Origin: Misgurnus anguillicaudatus
Taxonomy: Eukaryota; Chordata; Actinopteri; Cypriniformes; Cobitidae
Length of the DNA stretch: 64,000 bases
NCBI RefSeq assembly: GCF_027580225.2
Contig: NC_073358.2
Span: forward strand, 45,242,001-45,306,000
Direction: 5' to 3'
The translations under genes were made by a program, and so were the position numbers. The first letter of the stretch is position 1, and the number at the start of each line of letters is the position of its first letter. Under the pieces are notes generated by a model that worked only from the letters and a program-made list of their open reading frames with translations, was not told the origin of the DNA and ran no database searches. Below are positions 12,956 through 22,690 of this stretch, piece by piece.

Positions 12956-13318
12956 AGGCGCTCTAAGCAAATTGACACGTTTTAGACCATAAAACATTTT
13001 TTGTTACATACAGCAAACATCTCCTCACTATCTGCTTGCTGCCTGTCCGCTGATCAAACTGTAAAAAAACGCGATCTCTGTAGACAGCTCAGGCTCGACA
13101 AACGACAATATCAACATAGTGGCCAAACCTAGCACAACAAAACATAACAAAGTGTTCCAGTCAATAAACGACAAGAAGGATTTGGGGGTGGGGGTTGGGC
13201 GCGTTCATGAAAGTACGGACGGGAGAAGGAGGGGGAGGCGTAGCTACGCTCCGTTTGTTTGAAAACAGTTCAAACATCAACAGGAAGTGACGTCGCACAT
13301 TATTCGCTTAGAGAGCCT
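12956..13318. mobile_element. 363-bp TTAA-flanked MITE sharing a TTAA with its left neighbour
   Basis: Ends AGGCGCTCTAAGC and GCTTAGAGAGCCT; TTAA at 12952-12955 (shared) and 13319-13322. Confidence 0.78.
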
Positions 13319-13450
13319 TTAAATGACATACTAAATCATATCTCAAATCTAAAATTGAGAAGCCAATACATAAAACGACACGAAAAGATGCACCGTATTG
13401 AGCGAATGGAAAGGACTGGCGTATCGCATGTACGCAAAATTGGAATTTTT

Positions 13451-14899
13451 ATTTATATGTCATTTAACAGACGCTTTTGTCCAAAGCGACTTACATAGGA
13501 GGTAAACAATAGAAGCAATTATAGCAACACAAGAACAGCAATACATAAGTGCACTGGAAATAGTCTTATCAAGTCCAACACAGTATATATAGCCACGGGT
13601 TGGTTAGTACAATTTTTTAAGAATGTACAGATAAAGAAAAAGGAAAAATAGTGGTGGTTTTAAAGGCCAGGACCAGAGCTTTGAATTTGATGCGAGCTAC
13701 TATAGGAAGCCAGTGTAACTTGACAAAGAGAAGAGTGACGTGCGCCCTCTTTGGCTCATTGAAGACCACTCTTGCTACTGCGTTCTGAATCATCTATAGG
13801 GGTTTGGTCGTGCAGGCTGGAAGTCCAGCCAGTAGCGCATTGCAGTAGTCCAGCCTGGACAGGACAACAGCTTGGACTAGGACCTGCTTAGCATGCTCAT
13901 TTAGGAAAGGTCTAATTTTCCTTATATTATAGACGATGAATCTACAAGAGCGAGCGGTGCTGGCAACATGCTCCGTGAAGCTTAGCTGGTCATCAATGAC
14001 CACTCCCAGGTTTATGTCTGTCCTGGAAGGCGTGATGGTCAAGGAACCTAGCTGAATGGAAAGGTTGTGATGAATCTTTGGTTCAGATGATATGACAAGC
14101 AGTTCTGTCTTTGCAAAGTTAAGCTGGAGATGGTAATCCTTCATCTACAGTGAGATGTCCCTCAGGCATGCGAGATGCGGGCAGAAACTGTGGGATCATC
14201 AGGGTGGAACCACAAGTGGAGTTGAGTGTCGTCCGCACAGCAGTGGTAGGAAAAGCCATGTTTTTGAATGACAGAACCCAGGGATGTCATGTATATCGAA
14301 AAGAGCATTGGTCCAAGCACAGAGCCTTGAGGCACCCCGGTATCGAGACGTTGGGGTTTGGAGTCGTCACGTCTCCGGGATACCCCAAATTACCTACCTG
14401 AGAGGTATGACGCGCTGTGTCAGAGACACCCATAGCCATGAGGGTCGACAGGAGGATGTGTCAAAAGCGGCAGATAGATCCAGTAAGATCATCACAGAAG
14501 ATTTGAAGGCTGCCCTTGCCTGCCTTAGGGCTTCAATGACTGAGAGCAGCGCAGTCTCAGTTGAGTTTCCGCTGTTGTAACCAGACTTATTGCTATCCAG
14601 GGGGTTATTTTGGGTGAAGAAAGAAGTGGTCAGTGAGCTGCATAGAGAAATGAGTGGAGGACTATCAGAAGTGGCCAGCTGGTCAAACACCACACATTCA
14701 AGAGTCTTAGTCTGTAGTTCTTTAGCATAGCAGGATTGAGTGTAGGTTTCTTCAGCAGCGGAGTTATCCGGGCCTCTTTAAATGTTGCGTGGAAGGTACC
14801 GGTGGAAAGAGATGAATTGATAATGTGGGTGAGAGCAAGGATAACCGATGGAGAGATGGCCTGAAGGAGATGGGTGGGAATGGAATCTAGCGGCATAAG
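13451..14899 (-). mobile_element. L2-type LINE fragment, reverse transcriptase and 3' end
   Basis: On the minus strand, pieces read PTHLLQAISPSVILALTHII, then ITPLLKKPTLNP, then SGYNSGNSTETALLS and VMILLDLSAAFD (RT palm), then the post-RT region ITPSRTDINLGVVIDDQLSF and VLSRLDYCNALLAGLP. These are standard fish L2/CR1-type RT motifs. The frame is broken by stops and shifts and the YADD block is missing, so it is dead. The lower end (13451-13500) is the L2-like 3' tail with the acttacatagg motif. It is 5'-truncated near 14899 and sits in an older foldback element. Confidence 0.8.
14634..14678 (+). repeat. 45-bp insertion in the LINE matching HSPB1-like exon 1
   Basis: Positions 14636-14678 equal 15835-15877 at 42 of 43 bases in the same plus-strand orientation. 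In the LINE sense it adds 15 codons (ATSDSPPLISLCSSL) between QL and TTSFFTQNN, where L2 proteins normally read straight through. In the exon it encodes the putative MK2 site region KLHREMSGGLSEVAS. Confidence 0.85.
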
Positions 14900-15494
14900 T
14901 ATTGCACAACTTCTCACACTGCATGCTATATATACACATTTTATGAGAATGGGATGCCCATATAAATGCTTCAATACAATAAAGGTTTCTACAATGCCAT
15001 TAGCTTGCAGCACTTAGCTTGCATGCACTTAAAGGGTTTTGCACGTGAAAGTCACATTTGTCAAATATAAATTAAATGGCTAAAGTGACACTTTTGAAAA
15101 TAAGTATTTTAAAAAATGCTCATTTACAAGAAAACATGTCAAGTGTACTTAGAGGGTTCATATATTCTAATATATTGTTTAAAGCTTTCTGTAACATGCC
15201 AGGAGGTTTGTTATGAAATTAAAAACTGAAAAGGTTAACAATCAGCTCAATATAACAAAGTTCTATGTGCACATAAAAGTTAGATCTGGATCTTACCCAG
15301 GCTGTCCAATCTCATCAAGAAGCTATTTGTTGCTTCCCTTTAAGATCCATAAATATCCTCAATTAGCATCTCCCATAGAGCCCAGTCAGGCCACATTGGC
15401 AGCTGACTGAACTATCAAACCATCACTTCATCCCTACATTCCATTCCAGTAATATCATGGTTACTGGTTAGTAAGTGCTAAAACACAAAGATCC
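14900..15494. other. Upstream flank of the HSPB1-like gene; nothing else recognised
   Basis: About 600 bases between the LINE's truncated 5' end and the TATA box. No repeat ends or conserved motif clusters seen. Confidence 0.4.
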
Positions 15495-15502
15495 TATATA
15501 AA
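15495..15502 (+). promoter_or_regulatory. TATA box of the HSPB1-like gene
   Basis: TATATAAA lies 86 bases upstream of the start codon, so transcription probably starts near 15525-15530 with a short 5' UTR. I saw no clear triple-unit heat-shock element in the 150 bases upstream, so heat induction is not shown by the sequence. Confidence 0.6.
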
Positions 15503-15587
15503 CACAGGCTGAGATATCCACCAGCCACATTCTGACTTTGCAAACTTTTGCTCCACTTTTTTAAGCTCGCATTTCAATTTCCCCACC

Positions 15588-15972
15588 ATGGCGGATGCTA
15601 TTAAGTTCTCACCTAGGCCTCAATATTGTCATGATGTTTCTTGGTATCCCCTGAGCTCCAGATGGCCCAGCGTAATCTTTAACCAACACTTTGGCCTGCC
15701 TCCATTATTGGACCCTAGAGACCTGAGTTGGATGGAAGGTATCTTCAGAAGACTGGGGACGTCTGCTTGGCCCGGGTACGTGCGGGCACCTGCGTTCGCT
15801 CCGTTTAGTCAGGCCGCGGGACAGACCATCTCCAAGCTGCATAGAGAAATGAGTGGAGGGCTATCAGAAGTGGCCAGTGAGATGTGCAAGTGGAAAATTA
15901 GTTTGGATGTCAATCACTTCGCTCCCTCCGAGATCACGGTTAAAATACAGGATGGATTTTTGGAAATTGCAG
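15588..15972 (+). CDS. HSPB1-like gene, exon 1
   Basis: Starts at ATG in ccaccATGG, a good Kozak context, about 85 bases after a TATA box. Encodes residues 1-128 plus one base of codon 129 and ends at AG|GTACGA. The split inside the Gly codon of the ...EIAG/GKH... loop is the same as in hspb8 exon 1 of this window and in vertebrate HSPB1. Positions 15835-15877 recur in the LINE at 14636-14678. Confidence 0.92.
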
Positions 15973-18900
15973 GTACGAATGAGATATGTTAATGAAGGAA
16001 TGAATGTCTAAATATAAAAATCTAGTAAGTAATTTAAATATAAAAAATCAATCAGGTAATTTTGTTGTATTTTTATTATTTAAAGTGATAGCTCACAAAA
16101 AAATTCTGACATTTTTTTAGTCACCCTCATGTTTAGTCACCAGTATGTATTTCCACAAAGGAAGATATTTTAAGTTTTGTTTGAAACCAAAGCATATTTG
16201 AGCACCATTGACTTCCATAGTATTATTTTGCCTACTATGGAAGCCAATGGTGTTTCTGTTTCCTGCTTCATTACAAATATGTTTCTTTGTGATCAGCAGA
16301 CCAACGAAATGTATACAGGTTTGTAACACCGAATTTTCATTTTTAGGTTAACTTTCCCTATAATTTTTTTGAATTAAATAGTAATAAAAATGTAATGAAT
16401 TTGTAATTCTAAAACACAAAAGGGCAACAAAGGCGTATAATAAATTCACATACACTTTACAATACGGTACATTATTTCTTTACATCATTTAAACAAGTCA
16501 TTTTTAAAGCATTTCTTTATCTTTATTAGTGTTAGATAAAGTTGTTCATTGTTGGTTTAAGTTTAACTGATGCTACCAGATACAACTTTTCAATAAAATT
16601 TTATACCTGTAGTGCAGAAAACAACCTTACATGGAATAAAGAAAACACAAAGAAAATATCTAAACTGAACAATAGGGAATAACATGGACTAAACATTTGA
16701 TGTAAAATTGTAAAAGTGTTAAAATTAATAATAATGATGATTATTAAATGCGGACCGTAATGTTCATTCTAGTTGTAGTAGTTTAGGAAACTAATAAATT
16801 GTTAATAATAATAATAATAATAATAATAAATTGTAATAAATAAGAATAAAATAATAATAAAACAATAAATTAGCAGTAATACCTTGTATTCTAATATAGA
16901 ATATATATCTGGATAATAGAGCCGTTTCCCAATTTCTGTGCGTTTTTTAAACTGAAATAGGTGTTTTTCCACCTCTTTGTCTGATTGGCTCAAATTGAGT
17001 GGGTGATTCCCAAATCCAGTTTTTTCGAGAAGGAGGTTTCACCAAGTACAGGTCTCTGTGGAACAAAAAAGGGGGCGTTTGCCAAATTTTGGGTGTTTTC
17101 AGACTGGGATTAGGCGTTTTTAACCATCCAATCAAAAAAGTACAGTAACCTGAAAAGCCATACATCATTATTTTTTCTTTCGTGTTTTCTCCTGATCAAT
17201 GATTTGTGTACAAAAAAAAAAAAAATGCAGTATGTCACTTTTTCTGAGTGCCAAGTGCAGACGTATGGAAACATTTTCTTTACGAATAAGCCTAAAGGAA
17301 ACATGACATAATTTTTAGTTGCTAAAAGGAAAGGCAACTACTTATTAATAATGTAATTCAGTCAGAAACATACAATATGCAAAGACCACAAACTATTTAT
17401 TGTGCCAAAATTACAAAAAAAGATAATCGGCGTAATCTATTCAAAAACTATGACGTAATCTTGAATCATTCATAAACCATTTTATACCATGCAATGACAG
17501 TATTATTTTGTTCACTTTAAAATATGTAATGTAAATAACACAGAAAACAAGCAACAGAGAGTGAGAGGACTATGTATTTAATTTTATTTATATCAGACAA
17601 AGAGGTGGAAAAATACCTATTTCAGTTTGAAGACGCCCCAAAATTGGAAAAATGCCTCTTTTTGTTCTGCAGAGACCTCCTTGTCTAAAAAATAATGGTG
17701 TATAGCTTTTCAGGGCTTCCAAACTTTTTTGACTGGATGGTTAAAACGCCTAATCCCAGTATGAAAACGCCCCAAAATTGGGAAACGCATCCTTTTTTGT
17801 TCCGCAGAGACCTATGCTTCCTTTCTCTAAACTTTCAAATAGTGCTACAACCTGAATGGATGCTCTCGATTGGGTTAGGGGCGGGGCCATGCTCGGTGGC
17901 TCGAGTGCATCATCAAGCCACGCCCAAATAATCCTGAATACAGAAATGTTGAGAAACTGTTTAACGGTGTAATTCCACAATTCAGTACTACATAGTTCAA
18001 AGTCTTTGTAATGTGTCTCAACAATACATTTATAATATTTATAATGTGCTTAAAAATAATTCTCTGAAATGGACTTCAAAGTAACAAAATATGCAATATT
18101 CCCATTTAAGCAAGCTACTAATGTCAATGATTTTGTGTTTACCTTTGATCTATAGGAAAACATGATGAGAGATTAGATGAGCATGGTTACATTTCTAGAT
18201 GTTTCACGAGAAAATACAAGTAGGTTTAAGCGTTCATTGAATATCTAGCTGTTCTTGCACAATGCATAATTTTGACTCACTTTCATGCAGCTGCGAGCCA
18301 ATAAAACCTTAATGATAGATATTTATTTGCTCCAGCATTCCAGTTGGTGTAGACGGTGAAAACATTCAGACGTTTGTGTCTGCGGATGGGATTCTTACAG
18401 TGGAGGCTTCATTACCCAGCGTTCCACCCCCCGCTGATGTCATCATCCCAGTGGAGGTATTGATTGGTCCTAACAGCTTTAATCATACAGGCTAAACAAT
18501 TTTTTGAGGTCAAAATCGAAACACTATAGGCACCAGTTAACTTGGTGGCATCCTTTTGACTTGTTTATCAGTTATTAAATCTCAGACCATTATAAATTGT
18601 ATATCTGTCATTCATTGTGAAATCGCATCATTACTACAAAAAACTTTTTTAAGAGAATGCGATGGAATACACTGACAATCCAGGTTAAGGTACCTAATTG
18701 GTTAAGCATCTGTCACACATAACTGTGTCTCCAGAATTATAATAATGGCCAGTGTAACACGTTGACACCTATTTGCTTTTGCAAGAAATAAACCTGGAGG
18801 TTAAAGATTAAAAATAAAATAAAAACAAGCCAGCTCAAAACCCATTATTTCAATTATTCCGTTTTTTTGTACGTTAAGGTGGCCATATCCAAATGCCAGC

Positions 18901-19850
18901 AATTGTTTACCAGCTGCAAATCTCTTTAACTCTCATGCCAATTTGCAACACCGTTGAGCCATGCAATCATAACAGGGCGCCAAACAAAATGTTTTATTTA
19001 TTACAGCCAAAAGGATTTCAGGAATAATTCAAAATGTACAATGTCTAGTAAATGTCAGATGTCGAAGTCAAAGTCAGTTATAAATTTAATCACCCTTCAA
19101 TTCCAATTACCAGACTCATAATTGTTCGACTACCCAACAAAGAGGTTCAATGCAAACACTTAGTTCCCCTCAGGGGACGAATGGCCTTTCCCAACAACCC
19201 GGAAAATTAATCATTTCTGTGCATAGCGGCCTTGGCATTTTAGGGTCTTGATGTGACATTTTAAGCGCTTGACTTTTTAAAAACTGTTACCACAGGTTGA
19301 GTTGGAAGCACAAACCATTAAAGAGAAACAAACGGATGAGCCTCAAGATAGCATCGAAGCAGAGGAAAAGCCAGAAACCTCTCAACCTTCGGCCGGACCC
19401 GGAGAGCAACTTGAGGATGAGCACAAAGCCGACGAACACCCTAAAGACCAGCCGATTGTACCTGACGTTCCCTGTCCTGACGGAGAACCGCAAGCTCCGT
19501 CCGCACCCGAGCCTGGATCAGATACCCTCGAGTCTGAGGTCGGTGAACCCGCAGAGCAGGACAAAGCAGGGATCTTTCATGAGGCAGCTGAAGACACGGT
19601 GAAAGACAGCGAAGAGGTTCATGAAGACAGACCGCAAGCCCCGGAGACTCCAGACACTGTCACCTCGGAGCAAGAAGAGCAGGCTGAGGTCATTCAGTAC
19701 GGTCAGCCCCAGGAGACTGTGGATGATGTGTATACATCCCCTTCTGTGACAGATGAGCAATCAACCTTTGGGCAAAGCCAAGAGGTCTTCAATCCTCAGG
19801 AAGTACTGCAGAAGGAAGCAGATGTAATGCAAAAAGAAGTAGCCAAGTAG
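15588..19850 (+). CDS. HSPB1-class small heat-shock protein with long acidic C-terminal tail (4 exons)
   Basis: Join 15588-15972, 18156-18219, 18336-18456, 19296-19850; all junctions are GT-AG and phases agree, giving 374 aa plus TAG. Family role: ATP-independent holdase chaperone forming dimers and larger oligomers in the cytosol. Seen: N-terminal region (1-99) with FNQHFGLP and WPGYVR as in HSPB1; alpha-crystallin domain about 100-185 starting KWKISLDVNHFAP; SRCFTRKY at 142-149, where Cys144 matches the HSPB1 dimer cysteine (human C137) and Arg147 the conserved arginine (human R140); an IPV motif near 186-188. Leu84-His-Arg-Glu-Met-Ser89 fits the MK2 phosphorylation pattern of human Ser82. 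The HSPB1 WDPF motif is missing (SWYPL instead). After the IPV motif comes a Glu/Pro/Asp-rich tail of about 184 residues, far beyond the usual roughly 200-aa length. I infer a fish paralogue of hspb1, perhaps one of the numbered teleost hspb genes; I do not assign a symbol. Confidence 0.88.
16084..16370. mobile_element. MITE-like element in intron 1 of the HSPB1-like gene
   Basis: Left end TTTAAAGTGATAGCTCAC and right end taggttaactttccctat are degenerate inverted arms. The inner part holds a small palindrome (cattgacttccatagta / tactatggaagccaatg). Confidence 0.5.
16801..16866. repeat. AAT microsatellite
   Basis: Runs of AAT interrupted by a few substitutions, in intron 1 of the HSPB1-like gene. 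Confidence 0.8.
16925..17835. mobile_element. Long foldback element in intron 1 of the HSPB1-like gene
   Basis: 16950-17170 pairs in inverted order with 17595-17830: for example ggcgtttttaaccatccaat at 17112 and its inverse at 17733, and the tttgtctgatt / gacaaagaggtgg segments. The loop (17170-17590) is AT-rich. The short open frames in the arms arise from this repeat. Confidence 0.65.
18156..18219 (+). CDS. HSPB1-like gene, exon 2
   Basis: 64 nt between tatag| and |gtaggt. Reads GKHDERLDEHGYISRCFTRKY, the most conserved block of the alpha-crystallin domain. Its length equals that of hspb8 exon 2, as expected of paralogues. Confidence 0.93.
18336..18456 (+). CDS. HSPB1-like gene, exon 3
   Basis: 121 nt between ctccag| and |gtattg. 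Encodes IPVGVDGENIQTFVSADG and then ILTVEASLP, the last beta strands of the alpha-crystallin domain, ending in the IIPVE motif that normally stands near the protein's end. Confidence 0.92.
18457..19295. other. Intron 3 of the HSPB1-like gene; nothing recognised
   Basis: 839 bases with no clear element ends. I saw no alternative exon that would keep the frame. Confidence 0.45.
19296..19850 (+). CDS. HSPB1-like gene, exon 4: acidic Glu/Pro-rich tail
   Basis: Acceptor ccacag|; the frame continues from exon 3 at phase 0 and stays open for 184 codons to TAG at 19848-19850. The product is rich in Glu, Pro, Asp, Gln and Thr, low in hydrophobics, with no recognised domain; it looks disordered and PEST-like. 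An open frame this long with consistent acidic composition, a fitting splice phase and a poly(A) signal 84 bases after the stop argue that it is real. I do not know the tail's function. Confidence 0.82.
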   Translation, partial: VELEAQTIKEKQTDEPQDSIEAEEKPETSQPSAGPGEQLEDEHKADEHPKDQPIVPDVPCPDGEPQAPSAPEPGSDTLESEVGEPAEQDKAGIFHEAAEDTVKDSEEVHEDRPQAPETPDTVTSEQEEQAEVIQYGQPQETVDDVYTSPSVTDEQSTFGQSQEVFNPQEVLQKEADVMQKEVAK

Positions 19851-19933
19851 GCACAAAAAGCAACATGCCCTGCTCTTTCCTCTTAGCTGTTAAATGTCCA
19901 ACGTTTTCCTGTAACATGCATACTTTCAGCACT

Positions 19934-19939
19934 AATAAA
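19934..19939 (+). terminator. Poly(A) signal of the HSPB1-like gene
   Basis: AATAAA, 84 bases after the stop codon, followed by a GT/T-rich stretch (cttgttaagctttttcc). Places mRNA cleavage near 19955. Confidence 0.65.
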
Positions 19940-19999
19940 GACCTGAGCAACAACTTGTTAAGCTTTTTCCTTTACTTTTTATATATTACAATAAAAAGA

Positions 20000-20160
20000 G
20001 TATGTCCCATTATGGACCATTAAGTATAGATTTGATACCAACCTCCAAGGTACTAATAGGGACTCTTTAGGCGCAAAACTGTACTTTTTTAAAGGGTGCT
20101 GGCCGCCCCAATGACAGCTGGGGTACATATTTTGACCGTTTTTCTGACAGTGTAGGATTT
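20000..20160. repeat. Dispersed repeat (accctttaaa/gtacttttt family)
   Basis: Same words (ggtactaatagggactcttta, gtacttttttaaagggt) recur at about 43140-43320 and 54807-55900. No coding content. Confidence 0.5.
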
Positions 20161-20182
20161 CTTATCAAATTGTCCACCTCCT

Positions 20183-20690
20183 ACACAATCCAGTCTCACA
20201 GAGTTGCGTATAGGTGGCGCGAAGTGTGAAAATCGTGCAATAACTGCATACGCCAGTCCTTCCCATTCAGTTAAACGGCTTACATCTTTTTTTGTAATTT
20301 ATTGGTTTCTCAATTTGTTTTTACCATTGTCTCTTGGATTTAGGGTTAGAACAACTTTTTGTTACATAAAATTGACATCCTAACCCAAACCCCAATTCTA
20401 ACCCCAACTCCAAGCAACCATGACTTAAAAATAGACAAAAACATGTAGAAACCTGTATATTAAATGACCTCCTAAGCAAATCTCAAATCTAACCCTAAAC
20501 CCAAGTGAAAATGGTTTAAAAAACAGAAAAAATTGAGAAACCAATAAATAAAAGAGAAAGAAAGATGCGCCGTTTAAGTAAATGGGAAGGACTGGCGTAT
20601 CATATGCACGGCAAACTGGAATTAGCCGTATGTATTGAACGATTTTCACACGTCGTGCTATTTATGCATCTACATGAGACTGGGTAGTCC
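20183..20690. mobile_element. Foldback element
   Basis: Left arm ccagtctcac...gtgtgaaaatcgt...acgccagtccttccc pairs with right arm gggaaggactggcgtat...gattttcacac...gagactggg. The interior has ctaaccc/ctaaaccc words but no telomeric array. Confidence 0.7.
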
Positions 20691-20717
20691 TGCTTCACAC
20701 AGAGAAAGAGATTTTAA

Positions 20718-21083
20718 AGGGGACTTTTTTAAGATGTAAAATAAATCTTTGGTGTCCCCAGAGTACGTATGTGAAGTTTAAGCTCAAAATACCATAGATA
20801 ATTTTTGGGTGTGTCCTTTTAAATGCAAATGAGTTGATCTCTGCACTAAATGGCAGTCCCGTGTATGGATAAGGCAGATTAAGGGGCGGTATTATCCCCT
20901 TCTGACATCACAAGGGGAGCCAAATTTCAATGACCTATTTTTCACATGCTTGCAGAGAATGGTTTACCAAAACTAAGTAACTGGGTTGATCTTTTTCACA
21001 TTTTCTAGGTTGAAACAAGCCCAGAGGACCCAATTATAGCACCTAAACATGGGAAAAATTCAGATTTTCATGACATGTCCCCT
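20718..21083. mobile_element. TTAA-flanked MITE (copy 2)
   Basis: TTAA 20714-20717 and 21084-21087; ends AGGGGAC and GTCCCCT. 366 bp. Confidence 0.8.
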
Positions 21084-21660
21084 TTAATGAATGATTATGC
21101 TTGTATGTTATGTCTTTAACTAGCAAAAACATCTAGTAATTTTTGTCTAATGATTATAATGCCAGAGCCTCTTTAGCATGGCTATCTTCACAATCCATTA
21201 ACCTCAAAAACACAAAATTAGATGATGGGGAGCTTTGATCGATTTGATGAAAAAAATCCAATGGGCAAACAGGTCAGTTAATCACCAGCGGTGAAACGCT
21301 TTCTTCAATATTTTCTCTTCGTATCCGAGTCAAGGAGATTGAAAGCGAGCCAAACCGCTCTGAATAATCTCCACAGTTATCTGTCACCCAATTACTGCTA
21401 CCATGCAGAGACAACTCCCCTGAAATCACTCCTATAAGCAGCACGGTCTCTCCTAAACACAGCCTATCTGCCAACCAAACACCCAGATGTGATGAATGAG
21501 AGATTGAGAATGAGAAAGAGAGAAAGAAAGTGGTGAGCGGTGTGATGCATGATTTATAAGCAGGCCCAGACAAAATCTTGATGTTGGAAAAAAAATCTGG
21601 GGGATACTTCGGAGTGGACCCAATAGCCGTCATTTCACCATCCAAGTTAAAGGGACACTT

Positions 21661-21976
21661 CACCCATTTGCATTAAGCTTTGTATAGTTAGAAACCCAGT
21701 CATGTTTTTGAATGGTCATGCATAATTCCCTCTGTTTCCCCCTAAGACAGGAGAAATATGGATTTCAATGTTGCACTTCTGTCTTTCAATGATGTAAAAA
21801 TCATCATTTTGCATCACTGAAAGAAGGAAGTCCTATATCTTTGTAGAGGGGGTGAAACTACAAACACTAATTTTCTCGGTCAAATAGGCACCAAATTCGA
21901 AATTTATGTTATATTTCGACTACAAATATGATCCACTTTTAATTAAGATTAATTTGTCCACGGGTGAAATGCTCCT
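21661..21976. mobile_element. 316-bp TTAA-flanked MITE
   Basis: TTAA 21657-21660 and 21977-21980; ends AGGGACACTTCACCC and GGGTGAAATGCTCCT. Confidence 0.75.
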
Positions 21977-22117
21977 TTAAGACTCATTATAGTCCGGCTA
22001 TGAGTAACCCACTTCTGGCCAAAATCAACTTGAATTTGGATACAAACTTGCGAGGGGTTTGATACACCATCATGTATGCAAAGTCAACAGTTATTGCAGT
22101 TTTATTTATAAAATTAG

Positions 22118-22690
22118 TGCTGGGCAAAGATTAATCACGATTAATCGCATACAAAATAAAAGTTATTTTTTTGCATAATAAATGTGTGTGTAGTGTACTG
22201 TATGTAATTATTATGTATATTTAACCACACACATAAATATAATTAATTTCTGAATTTTTTATATATAAATCTATAAATTAGTGCTGGACAAAGATTAATC
22301 GCGATTAATTGCATACAAAATAAAAGTGATTTTTCGCATAATGTGTGTGTGTGTGTGTGTGTGTACTGTATGTAATTATTATGTATATTTAACCACACAC
22401 ACATAAATATATTCGCTGCCCTACATGCCAAACAGGCATAATGGGCAGTAGTAAGTACATAAATATATTCATTTCAGATTTTTTTATATATATCATTTTT
22501 TATTTTTATATATACATATATAATATAAAATATATAAAAATATAAACAAATATTTATACACATGTAAATACATACATGAATGTATTTATACATAATAATT
22601 ACACACAGCACACACTCATATATTATGCCAAAAATCACTTTTATTTTGTATGCGATTAATTGCGATTAATCTTTGCCCAGCACATTTATT
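22118..22690. mobile_element. Foldback element with attaatcgcgattaatc arms (copy 1)
   Basis: Arms gtgctgggcaaagattaatc and its inverse at 22660-22685; a second left arm at 22277 shows an internal duplication. Contains a TG microsatellite at 22341-22363. Relatives at 25524-25776 and 51750-52165. Confidence 0.7.

Larger units (their letters stand above)
12290..13450. mobile_element. Older foldback element split by two TTAA elements
   Basis: 12290-12538 and 13323-13450 match the two halves of the intact foldback at 20183-20690 (acgccagtcctt at the left, ggactggcgtat at the right). Confidence 0.6.

Noticed and set aside
20466..20515. Telomere-like ctaaccctaaaccc words
   Set aside because: Only a couple of imperfect copies inside a foldback element, no array.
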